A DNA stretch of 64,000 nucleotides from Hymenobacter psychrotolerans DSM 18569 (GTDB lineage Bacteria > Bacteroidota > Bacteroidia > Cytophagales > Hymenobacteraceae): NCBI RefSeq assembly GCF_900142395.1, contig NZ_FRAS01000008.1, forward strand, positions 102,166 through 166,165, written 5' to 3'. Shown piece after piece: positions 25,901-36,514 of the stretch. The notes beneath the pieces are model-generated. The model was not told the origin of the DNA. It was given only the letters and a program-made list of their open reading frames with translations, and ran no database searches. Made by a program: the position numbers and the translations under genes. The stretch's first letter is position 1; each line of letters starts with the position of its first letter.

Positions 25901-26183
25901 CTACATCTTCGCGGTGTATAACACGCAGGAGTTCCGCATTGACGACGGCTCGTTTGTGAAGCTGCGCGAAACGGCCCTTACGTACACGCTGCCCACGTTT
26001 AGCAAGTTTATCAGCAACCTGAACGTGTCGGTGATTGGGCGCAACCTGTACTCCTGGGACGACTACAAAGGCTTCGACCCGGAAACCAGCGCGGGCGGCT
26101 CCTCCGACCTGCTGCGCGCCATCGACTTCGGCAACGTGCCGATTCCGCGCACCTACCAGCTTCGGCTGGCGGCCACTTTCTAG
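22986..26183 (+). CDS. SusC/RagA family TonB-linked outer-membrane protein (second pair)
   Basis: Start ATG 22986 (MRNTYLLMRLAL) gives 1065 residues with a signal peptide ending near ALAQ. A carboxypeptidase-regulatory-like domain (YTLQGRVTDERGQGLPGTTV) occupies about residues 35-120. The plug domain (GALNALQGKLPGAQIVQNSG, NPNDIASINVINGAAAAAQY, SNGVVLITTKRG) runs to about 265. The remainder is the barrel, ending in PRTYQLRLAATF. It would import glycan fragments with the SusD homologue 35 bases downstream. Neighbours (NagB-LmbE upstream, NagX-like downstream) suggest amino-sugar substrates, which is inference. Confidence 0.95.
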   Translation: MRNTYLLMRLALVVSWLLVCTLPGRPALAQPGATRQAYTLQGRVTDERGQGLPGTTVLLSGTTLGTATNTDGAYTLPVQVAPGSYTLTFSTIGYRTQTRPLTLAGSPTVTTDASLSEARQALDDVVIIGSTISVNKRELGNSISTVTARDLEQAGTGGALNALQGKLPGAQIVQNSGDPSGSMSVRLRGIHSLRGSSDPLYVIDGVIVSNNSTNVSQLAAGPDIGSVNPGQNRLSDINPNDIASINVINGAAAAAQYGSRASNGVVLITTKRGQAGAARVSAYSSFNVNELRKSVPVNTYGKQFGFAGLRLYTIGAPTAQELTNNPGTTTTGITRAGATAQLATNLVDVPRYNYFDEIFRTGYGTDNGVSIAGGAERTQYLVSVGYLKNQGIIKGTDFTRYNVRARVDQRLTTWARASVGVAYNNSFSNEKANGNVFYSPINSINITNNIYDITRRDASGNLLAVEPTRVNPLSTIEDMKFTQRINRTISDLQVNLTPFRGVSLDYILGVDTYSQAGQNYIRPYPYQATAGLPLQRYPNGFAANANNNVLQLNSDVNLGYERQFTENLKLTLLAGYSYQYLRGELVRTQGQGQAPFISTVSGSASTTVASAYELDQFDLSGIFAQATVGFRNLAFLTGAIRRDRSSKFSDSETNQYYPKVSGSLVLSDLGFWKDAAYAKAFNSLKLRASYGEAGGLTAIGSYDRFYQFSPAAFQGRATFLPGARLANPRVRPERVAELEIGADLGFLNDRIGLGVTYYDQNTKDLVVDRQIAPSRGGSSIVENVARLTNKGVEVQLSATPVRTADFSWDFTAIFSRNRNKIVDLVGSSAVLIDNVTGAPVYLINGQPAGVFYGSAYARNPDGSLLLTPQGFPQDERTTGQSTGAVNFTPAREANGQPSYAQGTSIANVVIGNPNPDWTGSFTTSFTYKKLSLRVLLDAVQGVDVFNADYRTRQGVGLGDLAEKELKGELPRGYIFAVYNTQEFRIDDGSFVKLRETALTYTLPTFSKFISNLNVSVIGRNLYSWDDYKGFDPETSAGGSSDLLRAIDFGNVPIPRTYQLRLAATF

Positions 26184-26218
26184 CCGGTTTTGGTTTCCTC
26201 CCCATTTCGCCTTCTGCC

Positions 26219-27535
26219 ATGAAAAAGATACTGCTACTACTGGTTGCCCTGTCGCTCACGCTGGGCAGCTGCGACAAGGAATACCTGAACCCCAGCACTG
26301 CCAGCGACGTGCAGGTGCTCACCAACTCCGATGGCCTGATTACCGTCTGCAATGGCCTGCAGGCCCGTTTCACTACGGGCGGCGCCCTGAGCCCACTCTA
26401 CAACACGGTGGCGGCCGGGGGCCTGAGCACCCGCGAGCTGACGGTGATAAACGTGGGTAACATCGAGGAATTCAACATCAGCCTGGGGGCCGGCAACGTC
26501 ACGAACCTCAACGGGGTGGTGCGCAACCTCTGGACCCAGTGCCAGCTGGTGCGCGCCAACGCCGACCTGGTGCTGGCCAACGCCGGCAACGCCGCCGACC
26601 CGGGCACCCGCAGCGGGATTATCGCCTACGCCAGCATTTTCCGGGCGCTGGCGCTGGGCACACTGGCGCAGTATTTCCAGCAGCTGCCCATCACCACGCA
26701 AACCAACGCCCCGTTCGTGGACCGGGTGCAGGCGCTGCAGTCGGCCGTGACCCAGCTGGAAGCCGCCGCCACGCAGCTGGCCGCCACCCCGGTTTCCGCA
26801 GATTTCAACAGCAAGATTATCGGGGGTATCAACCTGCCCAACACGGTGCAGGCCCTGATTGCGCGCTACAGCCTGCTGGCCGGCGACTACGACAAAGCCA
26901 TTGCGGCGGCCGGCCGCGTAGATCTGGCCAGCCGGTCGGTGTTCGTGTTTGATGATCTGGCGCGCAACCCGCTGTTTGAAGTGGCTTTCGGCAACCGCAA
27001 CGTGTTTGAGCCGACCAACGTGAGCCTGGGCCTGACCGGCGCGCTGGCGCCCGAAGCCAACGACCAGCGCATTCCGTTCTATACCCGTGCCAACCCGACG
27101 GCCACCCAGAACCGCGGCACCGGCTTCTATACGGCCAGTGCCGCGCCCATTCCGGTGTACGTGCCCGGCGAAATGCTGCTGATTCGGGCCGAGGCCTACG
27201 CCCGCAAAAACGACCTGACCAACGCTGTAACGGAGCTGAACCGGGTGCGCACCAGCACGGCGGCCGCCACACCGGCCAGCGGCCTGCCGACCGCGCCTCC
27301 CGGTGCCAACTTGCCCGCCTATTCCGGTTCGCTCACGCAGGAGGCTATTCTGCTCGATATCTACCGCAACCGGCAGGTGGAGCTGGCCTTCCAGGGTTTC
27401 CGGCTGGAGGACAGCCGCCGGTTTGGCCGGCCCGGCCCGGGCACCACTGGGGCGGAGCGCAACCGGAACTTCTACCCGTACCCGAGAGTAGAGCGCGAAA
27501 ACAACCCCACCACGCCCGAAGACCCGGCTATTTAG
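26219..27535 (+). CDS. RagB/SusD family nutrient uptake outer-membrane lipoprotein (second pair)
   Basis: The 438-residue lipoprotein has signal MKKILLLLVALSLTLGSC (lipobox LGSC) and a mature start DKEYLNPSTASDVQV, usual for RagB/SusD proteins. The helical TPR-like region and the conserved C-terminal block (YRNRQVELAFQGFRLEDSRR, with the RxxEL-F-G-R-xD pattern) are visible. It is shorter than many family members (about 500), with a compact middle. It binds substrate at the cell surface above the SusC channel encoded just upstream. Same operon as SusC and probably ahead of the NagX-like gene, though a hairpin lies between. Confidence 0.92.
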   Translation: MKKILLLLVALSLTLGSCDKEYLNPSTASDVQVLTNSDGLITVCNGLQARFTTGGALSPLYNTVAAGGLSTRELTVINVGNIEEFNISLGAGNVTNLNGVVRNLWTQCQLVRANADLVLANAGNAADPGTRSGIIAYASIFRALALGTLAQYFQQLPITTQTNAPFVDRVQALQSAVTQLEAAATQLAATPVSADFNSKIIGGINLPNTVQALIARYSLLAGDYDKAIAAAGRVDLASRSVFVFDDLARNPLFEVAFGNRNVFEPTNVSLGLTGALAPEANDQRIPFYTRANPTATQNRGTGFYTASAAPIPVYVPGEMLLIRAEAYARKNDLTNAVTELNRVRTSTAAATPASGLPTAPPGANLPAYSGSLTQEAILLDIYRNRQVELAFQGFRLEDSRRFGRPGPGTTGAERNRNFYPYPRVERENNPTTPEDPAI

Positions 27536-27559
27536 CAGGGTGGTAGAGCGGGCTCTGGT

Positions 27560-27600
27560 ACAAAGCTCTCTTCCGGCTACCATCCGGAGGGGAGCTTTGT
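27560..27600 (+). terminator. Hairpin after second SusD gene (possible partial terminator)
   Basis: Arms ACAAAGCTCTCTTCCGG and CCGGAGGGGAGCTTTGT pair with two mismatches. There is no long T-run, so it may only attenuate read-through into the NagX-like gene. Confidence 0.5.
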
Positions 27601-27664
27601 TAGCTTTAGCCCCCGCGCCGGCCGCTACAGACCGTCGGCCACCTATCCGCGCAAGCTTTCTGCT

Positions 27665-28855
27665 ATGACTACCTCCACCACTCAGGCCGCCCATGAAGCC
27701 ACCGGTACCGCGCCGCTGGCCGAACCGAAGGAAGGCGTAAGCCAGGCCTCGCAACCCGGCCGCCTCATCTCGCTCGACGTGTTCCGGGGCCTGACGGTGG
27801 CGGCCATGATTCTGGTGAACAACCCCGGCGACTGGGGCCACATCTACGCGCCGCTGAAGCACGCGGCCTGGCACGGCTGCACGCCCACCGACCTGATCTT
27901 CCCGTTCTTCCTATTCATCGTGGGCGTGAGCATCGTGTATGCCCTGGACGGGGCGCGGCGGCAGCCTGAGGCACACGCCCCGGCCATGTTGCGCATCCTG
28001 AAACGCTCGGCCATTCTGTTTGGGCTGGGGCTGCTGGGGGCGCTGTATCCAAAGTTTGAGTTTGAAACCGTGCGGATTCCAGGGGTGCTGGCGCGGATTT
28101 CGTGGGTGTTCCTGGTGTGCGGTGTCTTGTTCCTGAAAACCACCTGGCGCCAACAGCTGGGCCTGCTGGCGTTTGTGCTGGTGCTCTACAACGTGCTGCT
28201 GCAGGTGGTGCCGGTGCCCGGTTTTGGAGCGGCCAATCTGGAGCCCGGAACCAACTTCGGCGCCTGGCTGGATCGGCTGGTATTTACAGAGAATCACCTC
28301 TGGAAACAAAGCCGCACCTGGGACCCGGAAGGTCTGCTGGGCACGCTGCCGGCCGTGGGCACCGGTTTGCTGGGCATGCTCACGGGCCAATGGCTGCGCC
28401 GCAAAGACGTGGAGCCGGCTACCAAAGTCGTGTGGCTGTTCGTGAATGCCGGGCTGCTGCTGGTGCTGGGTTTGATCTGGAACAGTTGGTTTCCCATCAA
28501 CAAAAGCCTCTGGACCAGCTCCTACGTGCTCTACACCGGCGGCCTGGCCATGGCGGCGCTGGCCACGCTCTACTGGCTCTGCGACGTGCAGAACTGGCGC
28601 GGCTTCTGGACCAAGCCGGCGCTGGTGTACGGCGTCAATGCCATTACCGTGTTCTTCCTGTCGGCCATCGTCTCCAAAACGCTCAACCTCATCAAAGTCG
28701 GCGACGTGACGCTACGCGTCTGGCTCTACAACACGTTCTTCACGCCCTATTTCAGCCCCATCAACGCCTCCCTGGCCGGCGCCATCGTGTGCGTGCTCAT
28801 CTGGCTGGGCGTGTTGTGGGTGATGTACAAGAAAGGCGTGATAATCAAAGTCTGA
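27665..28855 (+). CDS. NagX-like membrane acyltransferase (DUF5009 / heparan-alpha-glucosaminide N-acetyltransferase type)
   Basis: The 396-residue protein is a polytopic inner-membrane protein with about ten helices. The N-terminal soluble tail (residues 1-30) is rich in Ala, Thr and Glu. The family motif RLISLDVFRGLTVAAMILVN comes next, then HAAWHGCTPTDLIFPFFLFI, containing the conserved His and Asp-Leu-Ile-Phe-Pro segment. Related NagX proteins are thought to N-acetylate glucosamine or transport amino sugars across the membrane. Its position after NagB-LmbE and SusC/D fits an amino-sugar pathway. The stop codon TGA directly touches the left inverted repeat of the GxxExxY cassette. Confidence 0.85.
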   Translation: MTTSTTQAAHEATGTAPLAEPKEGVSQASQPGRLISLDVFRGLTVAAMILVNNPGDWGHIYAPLKHAAWHGCTPTDLIFPFFLFIVGVSIVYALDGARRQPEAHAPAMLRILKRSAILFGLGLLGALYPKFEFETVRIPGVLARISWVFLVCGVLFLKTTWRQQLGLLAFVLVLYNVLLQVVPVPGFGAANLEPGTNFGAWLDRLVFTENHLWKQSRTWDPEGLLGTLPAVGTGLLGMLTGQWLRRKDVEPATKVVWLFVNAGLLLVLGLIWNSWFPINKSLWTSSYVLYTGGLAMAALATLYWLCDVQNWRGFWTKPALVYGVNAITVFFLSAIVSKTLNLIKVGDVTLRVWLYNTFFTPYFSPINASLAGAIVCVLIWLGVLWVMYKKGVIIKV

Positions 28856-28901
28856 ATCACGGATTCTGCAGATTTAGCGGATTACACGGATTTTGGTGAC
28901 G
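28855..28901 (+). repeat. Left 47-bp inverted repeat of GxxExxY cassette
   Basis: This sequence is the reverse complement of 29340-29386 with one mismatch in 47. Inside it, 28861-28896 is four abutting 9-mers of the form (G/A)GATTnnnn. Its first base is the final A of the NagX-like stop codon. Confidence 0.92.
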
Positions 28902-28920
28902 GTGCTATATTGTTGTTGAC

Positions 28921-29310
28921 TTAATAGTTCGAGCGGGTTTTGATGAACCGCTTGAAGCGGAGACTGGGCTCACCGAAATTGATAAGCAACCCGATTTCCA
29001 GTTGATAAGCGTTCAGATAGTTGATAATCTGGGCGTGGTGAACCGGCGTAATTTCGGCTAACGCCTTGAGCTCTACCAACACCATTTCTTCGACAAGGAA
29101 ATCAACCCGGCGTGAGCCGATTTCCTTCTGTTTATAGAAAATCGGCACCTCTACTTCTCGTACAAATCCTACCTGCCGTTCTTCTAACTCGAAAGCCAAA
29201 GCCCGCTGATAAATAACTTCCTGAAAGCCGTTGCCCAGCAGCCGATGTACCTGCATAGCAGCTCCTATGACCTGCTCAGTAGTTCTGTTATATCGAGTAT
29301 CTAACAACAT
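28921..29310 (-). CDS. GxxExxY family protein (PD-(D/E)xK nuclease-like)
   Basis: The 129-residue product starts at ATG 29310 (MLLDTRYN); TTG 29319 is an alternative. The family signature is GNGFQEVIYQRAL (G-x-x-E-x-x-Y). Downstream, RRVDFLVEEMVLVELKAL has the Asp and Glu-x-Lys spacing of a PD-(D/E)xK nuclease core. The middle segment (QIINYLNAYQLEIGLLINFG) and the C-terminal SLRFKRFI are typical of the family. No biochemical role is established to my knowledge. The gene is alone within a pair of 47-bp inverted repeats, so it may act on those repeats. Confidence 0.88.
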   Translation of the reverse strand: MLLDTRYNRTTEQVIGAAMQVHRLLGNGFQEVIYQRALAFELEERQVGFVREVEVPIFYKQKEIGSRRVDFLVEEMVLVELKALAEITPVHHAQIINYLNAYQLEIGLLINFGEPSLRFKRFIKTRSNY

Positions 29311-29339
29311 CGCGTACAATTAACTATAACCGCAGAAAT

Positions 29340-29386
29340 CGTCACCAAAATCCGTATAATCCGCTAAATCTGCAGAATCCGTGATT
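29340..29386 (-). repeat. Right 47-bp inverted repeat of GxxExxY cassette
   Basis: Mirror copy of 28855-28901, differing at one position (T for C within the third 9-mer). Its last base is within the stop codon of the acyl-CoA ligase gene. Confidence 0.92.
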
Positions 29387-31008
29387 TAGAAAGAATACGC
29401 CGCGAAATCTTGGCGGAGCTTGGTTTTGAGCAGCTTGCCGGTGGCGGTGTGGGGCAGCTCGTCCACGAATTCTACGGCTTCCGGCACCCACCAGCGGGCT
29501 ACTTTGCCGTCGTAGTAGGCCAGCAGCTCCTCCTTGCTGACGGTAGCTTCGGGCTTGCGCACCACAATCAGCAGCGGCCGCTCGCTCCACTTGGGGTGCG
29601 GCACCCCGATAACGGCGGCCTCCGCCACCTGCGGGTGCCCGATGGCCATGTTTTCCAGCTCAATGCTCGAAATCCACTCGCCGCCCGACTTGATGACATC
29701 TTTCGAGCGGTCCGTAATCTGCATGAAGCCGGCTGGGTCGATGGTGGCTACGTCGCCGGTGCGGAACCAGCCGCTGGCGGTCAGCTCGCCGGGGTGGTTC
29801 GGCCGGAAATACTCGGCCACCACGAACGGGCCACGCACCAGCAGGTCGCCGAAGGCCATGCCATCGTGCGGTAATTCCTGGCCGGCGTCGTCCACAATCT
29901 TCATATCGATACCGAAGATGGCGCGGCCCTGCTTGGTCTGGATGGCAAACTGCTCGTCGTCGGAGAGGCTGAGCTGCTGCGGTTTCAGGGTGCAGACGGT
30001 GCCCAGCGGCGAGGTTTCGCTCATGCCCCAGGCGTGCCGGATTTCCACGCCCAGCTCTTCATCGAAGGCCTTTAGCAGCGCGGGCGGGCAGGAGGCGCCG
30101 CCCACAATCATGCGCCGCAGGGTGCTGAACTGCAGCTTTTTCTCGCGCATAAACGTCAGCAGCCCAAACCAAATGGTGGGCACGCCGGCCGTAAATGTGA
30201 CGCCTTCCGTCTCATACAGCTCATACAAACTGGCCGCATCGAGGCCGGGGCCGGGCATCACCAGCTTGCAGCCGTTGAGCGGCGCCGCGTACGGAATGCC
30301 CCAGGCATTGACGTGGAACATCGGCACTACCGGCAACACCACGTCGCGGGCCGAGCAGTTGAAGCAGTCGGGCAGGGAGGCGGCGTAGCTGTGCAGCAGC
30401 GTGGAGCGGTGCGAGTAGAGCACGCCCTTGGGCTGGTCGGTGGTGCCGGAGGTGTAGCAGAGCGAGGAGGCCGTGTTTTCGTCGAAGACGGGCCACTCGT
30501 ACTCGTCGTTTTCGGCCGTTAGCAGGTCTTCGTAGCAGCGCAGGTCGGGTAGGGTGGAGGCCTCGGGCATATGGGCCCGGTCGGTCAGCAGCACCCAGCT
30601 GTCCACTTTCGGGCAGCTCGGGGCCAGCTTTTCTACCAGCGGCAGAAAGGTCAGGTCGAAGAACAGTAGCCGGTCTTCGGCGTGGTTGATGATGTAGACC
30701 AACTGCTCGAAAAACAGGCGCGGGTTGATGGTGTGGCACACGGCCCCGCTGCCCGACACGGCGTAGTACAGCTCCAGGTGGCGGTGCGTGTTCCAGGCCA
30801 GCGTGCCCACCCGGTCGCCCTTGCGGATGCCCAGCCGGGCCAGGGCGTTGGCTAGCTGCCGGCTGCGGGTGCCCAGGCCGGCGTAGGTGTAGCGGTGCAG
30901 GTGGCCTTCGGGCATCCGGCTCACTATTTCGGTGTCGGCGTGCCACTTTTCGGCGTGTTCGAGGAGGCCGGCGATACGCAGCGGCTCCTGCATCATGAGT
31001 CCTAGCAT
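29386..31008 (-). CDS. AMP-forming acyl-CoA synthetase (long/medium-chain fatty acid-CoA ligase)
   Basis: The 540-residue enzyme has all adenylate-forming motifs: P-loop [15 protein letters not shown] (about residues 187-201), [12 protein letters not shown], the A8 hinge [20 protein letters not shown], and the C-terminal [12 protein letters not shown] with the catalytic Lys. It activates a carboxylic acid as acyl-AMP and transfers it to CoA. The length and the motif [11 protein letters not shown] fit the medium/long-chain fatty acyl-CoA ligase group. Cytoplasmic. ATG 31008 is used, with Met 5 and 6 as nearby alternatives. It is probably monocistronic. Its 3' end abuts the inverted-repeat cassette. 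Confidence 0.93.
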   Translation of the reverse strand: MLGLMMQEPLRIAGLLEHAEKWHADTEIVSRMPEGHLHRYTYAGLGTRSRQLANALARLGIRKGDRVGTLAWNTHRHLELYYAVSGSGAVCHTINPRLFFEQLVYIINHAEDRLLFFDLTFLPLVEKLAPSCPKVDSWVLLTDRAHMPEASTLPDLRCYEDLLTAENDEYEWPVFDENTASSLCYTSGTTDQPKGVLYSHRSTLLHSYAASLPDCFNCSARDVVLPVVPMFHVNAWGIPYAAPLNGCKLVMPGPGLDAASLYELYETEGVTFTAGVPTIWFGLLTFMREKKLQFSTLRRMIVGGASCPPALLKAFDEELGVEIRHAWGMSETSPLGTVCTLKPQQLSLSDDEQFAIQTKQGRAIFGIDMKIVDDAGQELPHDGMAFGDLLVRGPFVVAEYFRPNHPGELTASGWFRTGDVATIDPAGFMQITDRSKDVIKSGGEWISSIELENMAIGHPQVAEAAVIGVPHPKWSERPLLIVVRKPEATVSKEELLAYYDGKVARWWVPEAVEFVDELPHTATGKLLKTKLRQDFAAYSF

Positions 31009-31105
31009 GGGAGAGTAGTTGGGGGGGAGTTGGCAGGGCCATAAGCTACAGATAAAACCGCGGCTCCGCTACCATCCGGCCCGGCAGGAATTGTTGCAAC
31101 TGCAG

Positions 31106-31753
31106 CTACGGCACCCGATACCAGAGGCCGGTTCCATCTTCCTGAAATCCAACCAAGCCGCTGCCTTTTGCATAGTACAGATACCGGGTCGGCTTGCTCC
31201 CAGGGGCTACCAGATTAGGATATTGGTTGCGGGCAAACAGTACTTGGGAATAAGTAGTAGGCCCCAGCCGCACGGTTGGCAGAAGCCTGATGCCAGGGTA
31301 ATACAGCGTGTCGATTCGGGTACCCGCAATAACGGAGTCGATGGGCAGTAAGACACCGGATTGCATTTCCCACGAGGCATCAGCGCGTAGTTCCAGCTTC
31401 CTGTATTCCAGACTGTGGTATAGCGACAAGTCTAGGACATTGTATACCTGACCAGCCGAATCAGTGCGTTGCGCCGCTACCGAAATGAATTGATATAAGG
31501 GTGCGGCTGATTGCGAAAAGGGAAGCCAGTTATATGGCTGATGTTCTTCTTCCATCCGGTCCTGTACCTCCGTAATGCGGTATGTGCGGATCTGGCTGTC
31601 CTTGTCATGGCCAAAGCGCAGCACGTCGCCGGCGCGGTACGGTTGCCAACCCAGTTGCTCAGCCGAGAGTTTATATTCCTGCGTTGGTTCTTTGGTACAG
31701 CCCGAAAACAATGCTGCCAGCGCACAGCCGGGCAGCAGATAAATGAATTTCAT
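31106..31753 (-). CDS. Hypothetical lipoprotein
   Basis: The family is not recognised. The 215-residue product starts MKFIYLLPG and has the lipobox LFSGC with Cys at about residue 19. The mature part has mixed charge and many Tyr, Leu and Arg residues; beta strands such as RAGDVLRFGHDKDSQIRTY and TRYLYYAKGSGLVGF suggest a beta-sandwich or small barrel-like fold. It would be anchored in the envelope. The gene lies between the ligase gene and the GH3 fusion gene on the same strand, with a terminator separating it from the latter region. Codon use is slightly less GC-rich than in neighbours. Confidence 0.72.
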   Translation of the reverse strand: MKFIYLLPGCALAALFSGCTKEPTQEYKLSAEQLGWQPYRAGDVLRFGHDKDSQIRTYRITEVQDRMEEEHQPYNWLPFSQSAAPLYQFISVAAQRTDSAGQVYNVLDLSLYHSLEYRKLELRADASWEMQSGVLLPIDSVIAGTRIDTLYYPGIRLLPTVRLGPTTYSQVLFARNQYPNLVAPGSKPTRYLYYAKGSGLVGFQEDGTGLWYRVP

Positions 31754-31795
31754 AGTCGTAGAGATAGGTGCGGTGTAAGCCGTAGTTAAAATACA

Positions 31796-31827
31796 TAAAA
31801 AAGCCCTGGCCAGTTGACCAGGGCTTT
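31796..31827 (-). terminator. Terminator of the GH3/beta-lactamase gene
   Basis: AAAAGCCCTGG...CCAGGGCTTT forms a stem of about 13 bp. The plus-strand A-run in front gives a U-tract for the leftward gene. Confidence 0.85.
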
Positions 31828-31831
31828 CTAA

Positions 31832-35014
<3,183 letters not shown>

Positions 35015-35079
35015 AGCGGTGTGCGGGGATTAGTGGGACGGCGAATTTACGGGAATTAGAGGGATGCGGCAGCAGGCAG

Positions 35080-35228
35080 CTGCCATGCGGTTTGGAAGCA
35101 TCTGACAAACGGTTGCAGACGTCCCGCACACGGTTGAAAGGTGCTGACAAACGCTTGGACACTGCTGACAACCGGCTGGGCACGTCTGACAAGGGGTTGG
35201 GGCAAGCGCCGCACCCGATTGCAGAACG
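35080..35228 (+). repeat. 21-bp tandem repeat, about seven degenerate copies
   Basis: Unit starts at 35080, 35102, 35123, 35144, 35165, 35186 and 35207 have a consensus like CTGACAAACGGTTG plus 7 variable bases. The five central copies are exactly 21 bases. In plus frame 35092 it reads as heptads (SDKRLQT, ADKRLDT, ADNRLGT), but a gene is not convincing. Confidence 0.85.
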
Positions 35229-35263
35229 GGTATGCCTGCCACCTTCGTTCTGCGGTGATTGGG

Positions 35264-35299
35264 TCTTTCGCTCTGCTCAGGATGACGGCCGGGTGTGAC
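35264..35299. repeat. Partial copy of the 37.9-kb inverted-repeat element
   Basis: The stretch TTTCGCTCTGCTCAGGATGA resembles the right arm of the 37850-37952 element (CTCCGCTCGGAATGAC). It looks like a degraded single arm. Confidence 0.4.
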
Positions 35300-35308
35300 A
35301 GATGACGG

Positions 35309-36319
35309 CTACTTCACCTCCAGCTCTTCGGAGTAAAACACCTGGCCGTCTTCGCCCCGCAGCGCGGCCGTGACGAAGAGCTTGCGGCGCTGCTGGCGAA
35401 ACCGGAACAGGCCGTAGTGCTTCTGATTGACGAGCGGGCCGACGCGCAGCTCGTTCGGCTCGCCGGTGTTTTGGGTGGCAGAGTGGGTGAGGCCGCTGGA
35501 CGTGACTTCGACGACGGGTGCCGCCAAACCGGGCACGGCCAGGCGCGAGACTTCGCCGATGTGCCGGTCGCCGCTGATGAGCAGCACGCCTTTGGGGTGG
35601 GTTTCGGTGAGCAGCGCCAGCAGCCGCTGGCGGGCAGCCGGGAAGTTGGCCCACTTCTCGAAGCGGTGCTGCTGGGGCAGAAACTGGATGCCGGAGGCAA
35701 TGATGTGGGCGTCGGCGGTGGAGTTTTGCAGCTGCTGCCGCAGCCAGAGCCACTGCGCCTCGCCCAGCACGTCGCCGGTGGGGTTGGGCTGATAGACCTG
35801 GTTGGCGTCGCGGTGCAGCGGGTCCTGAAAATACCGGTCATCAAGCAGAATCACCTTCACCTTTTTGCGGCCCGCCCGGTACTCGTAGGCGGCGTAGATG
35901 CCTTCCTGGCGGCGGCGCGGGCTGTTGGCGGGCTCCTGCAGAAAATCGAGAGCGAGCTGCTGGTTCTGGGCTTTGAAGGGGTAGTTCTTGTCGCCGTCGT
36001 TGCGGCCGTAGTCGTGGTCGTCCCAGGTGCCGATGATGGCGGGCACCTGCTGCCGAAACCGGGCGTAGTCGGGCTGGTTGAACTGGGCGGTGTACTTCCG
36101 GCGCAGCACCTGGGCATCGTCGGAGTCGCCGTAGATATTGTCGCCGAGCCACACCCAGACGTCGGGCTTCCGGGCGGCAATGTCGTCCCAGAGGGGCTGC
36201 GGCAGGTCGTGGCGGTTGCAGGAGCCGAACGCAATGGTCAGGTTTTTCCGGGTCTGCGCTTCGGCGGAGCCGCTCAGCAGCCCGCTGGCCAGCAGCAGCA
36301 GGAGTACGTGCTTTTTCAT
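35309..36319 (-). CDS. PhoD-like metallophosphatase (alkaline phosphatase D family)
   Basis: The 336-residue secreted enzyme has a signal peptide (MKKHVLLLLLASGLLSGSAEA). The metallophosphoesterase core shows AFGSCNRHD, WVWLGDNIYGDSDD, IGTWDDHDYGRNDGD and LISGDRHIGEV, which supply the metal-binding Asp, Asn and His ligands of the PhoD group. It would hydrolyse phosphate mono- or diesters in the periplasm or outside. The minus strand reads CATCTTTG-CCGC-ATG, a near-consensus -7 element four bases before the start, suggesting a leaderless transcript. It diverges from the 36515 gene; 36320-36514 is the shared promoter region. Confidence 0.9.
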   Translation of the reverse strand: MKKHVLLLLLASGLLSGSAEAQTRKNLTIAFGSCNRHDLPQPLWDDIAARKPDVWVWLGDNIYGDSDDAQVLRRKYTAQFNQPDYARFRQQVPAIIGTWDDHDYGRNDGDKNYPFKAQNQQLALDFLQEPANSPRRRQEGIYAAYEYRAGRKKVKVILLDDRYFQDPLHRDANQVYQPNPTGDVLGEAQWLWLRQQLQNSTADAHIIASGIQFLPQQHRFEKWANFPAARQRLLALLTETHPKGVLLISGDRHIGEVSRLAVPGLAAPVVEVTSSGLTHSATQNTGEPNELRVGPLVNQKHYGLFRFRQQRRKLFVTAALRGEDGQVFYSEELEVK

Positions 36320-36323
36320 GCGG

Positions 36324-36331
36324 CAAAGATG
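36324..36331 (-). promoter_or_regulatory. CATCTTTG element four bases before the PhoD-like start
   Basis: Differs from TAnnTTTG only in the first base. Its four-base spacing to the ATG equals that of the 14174 and 50933 genes. Confidence 0.45.
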
Positions 36332-36428
36332 CGGCTTTGGGAGCTGGGGTTGCGGTGCGGCGGCCCGTGTAATGCTCCGGCCGGCCTTGATTTTTGGCGG
36401 GAGGCGCCGCCTTTCGGGAGAGTGGGCC

Positions 36429-36436
36429 TACTTTTG
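36429..36436 (+). promoter_or_regulatory. TAnnTTTG promoter element (TACTTTTG) for the 36515 gene
   Basis: TACTTTTG matches the Bacteroidota -7 consensus. A start of transcription near 36443 would precede both candidate start codons (36449 ATG, 36515 TTG). Confidence 0.5.
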
Positions 36437-36514
36437 CAGGAGCCGTATATGCCTGCGGGCCGCGGCGGCGTTAGTGCCGTAGCAGCTCATCGTTTCACCT
36501 CAACCCCGGCCGTT

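Larger units (their letters stand above)
28855..29386. mobile_element. Putative compact mobile cassette: GxxExxY gene with 47-bp terminal inverted repeats
   Basis: A 532-base unit is bounded by near-perfect inverted repeats and contains one gene. It fills exactly the space between the stop codons of two convergent genes (27665-28855 plus, 29386-31008 minus), sharing one base with each. The inner DNA is less GC-rich than both neighbours. No transposase is present, and no target duplication can be separated from the repeat ends. Mobility is inference from structure and placement. Confidence 0.6.

Noticed and set aside
35092..35298. 68-codon frame reading heptads from the 21-bp repeat
   Set aside because: The heptads follow from the 21-base period; the second half has no protein character and runs into a repeat fragment. 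Kept as a repeat only.
36449..36514. N-terminal extension of the 36515 gene from ATG 36449
   Set aside because: Possible, but it puts over 40 residues ahead of the hydrophobic core of the signal peptide; TTG 36515 gives a normal one. Kept as an alternative.
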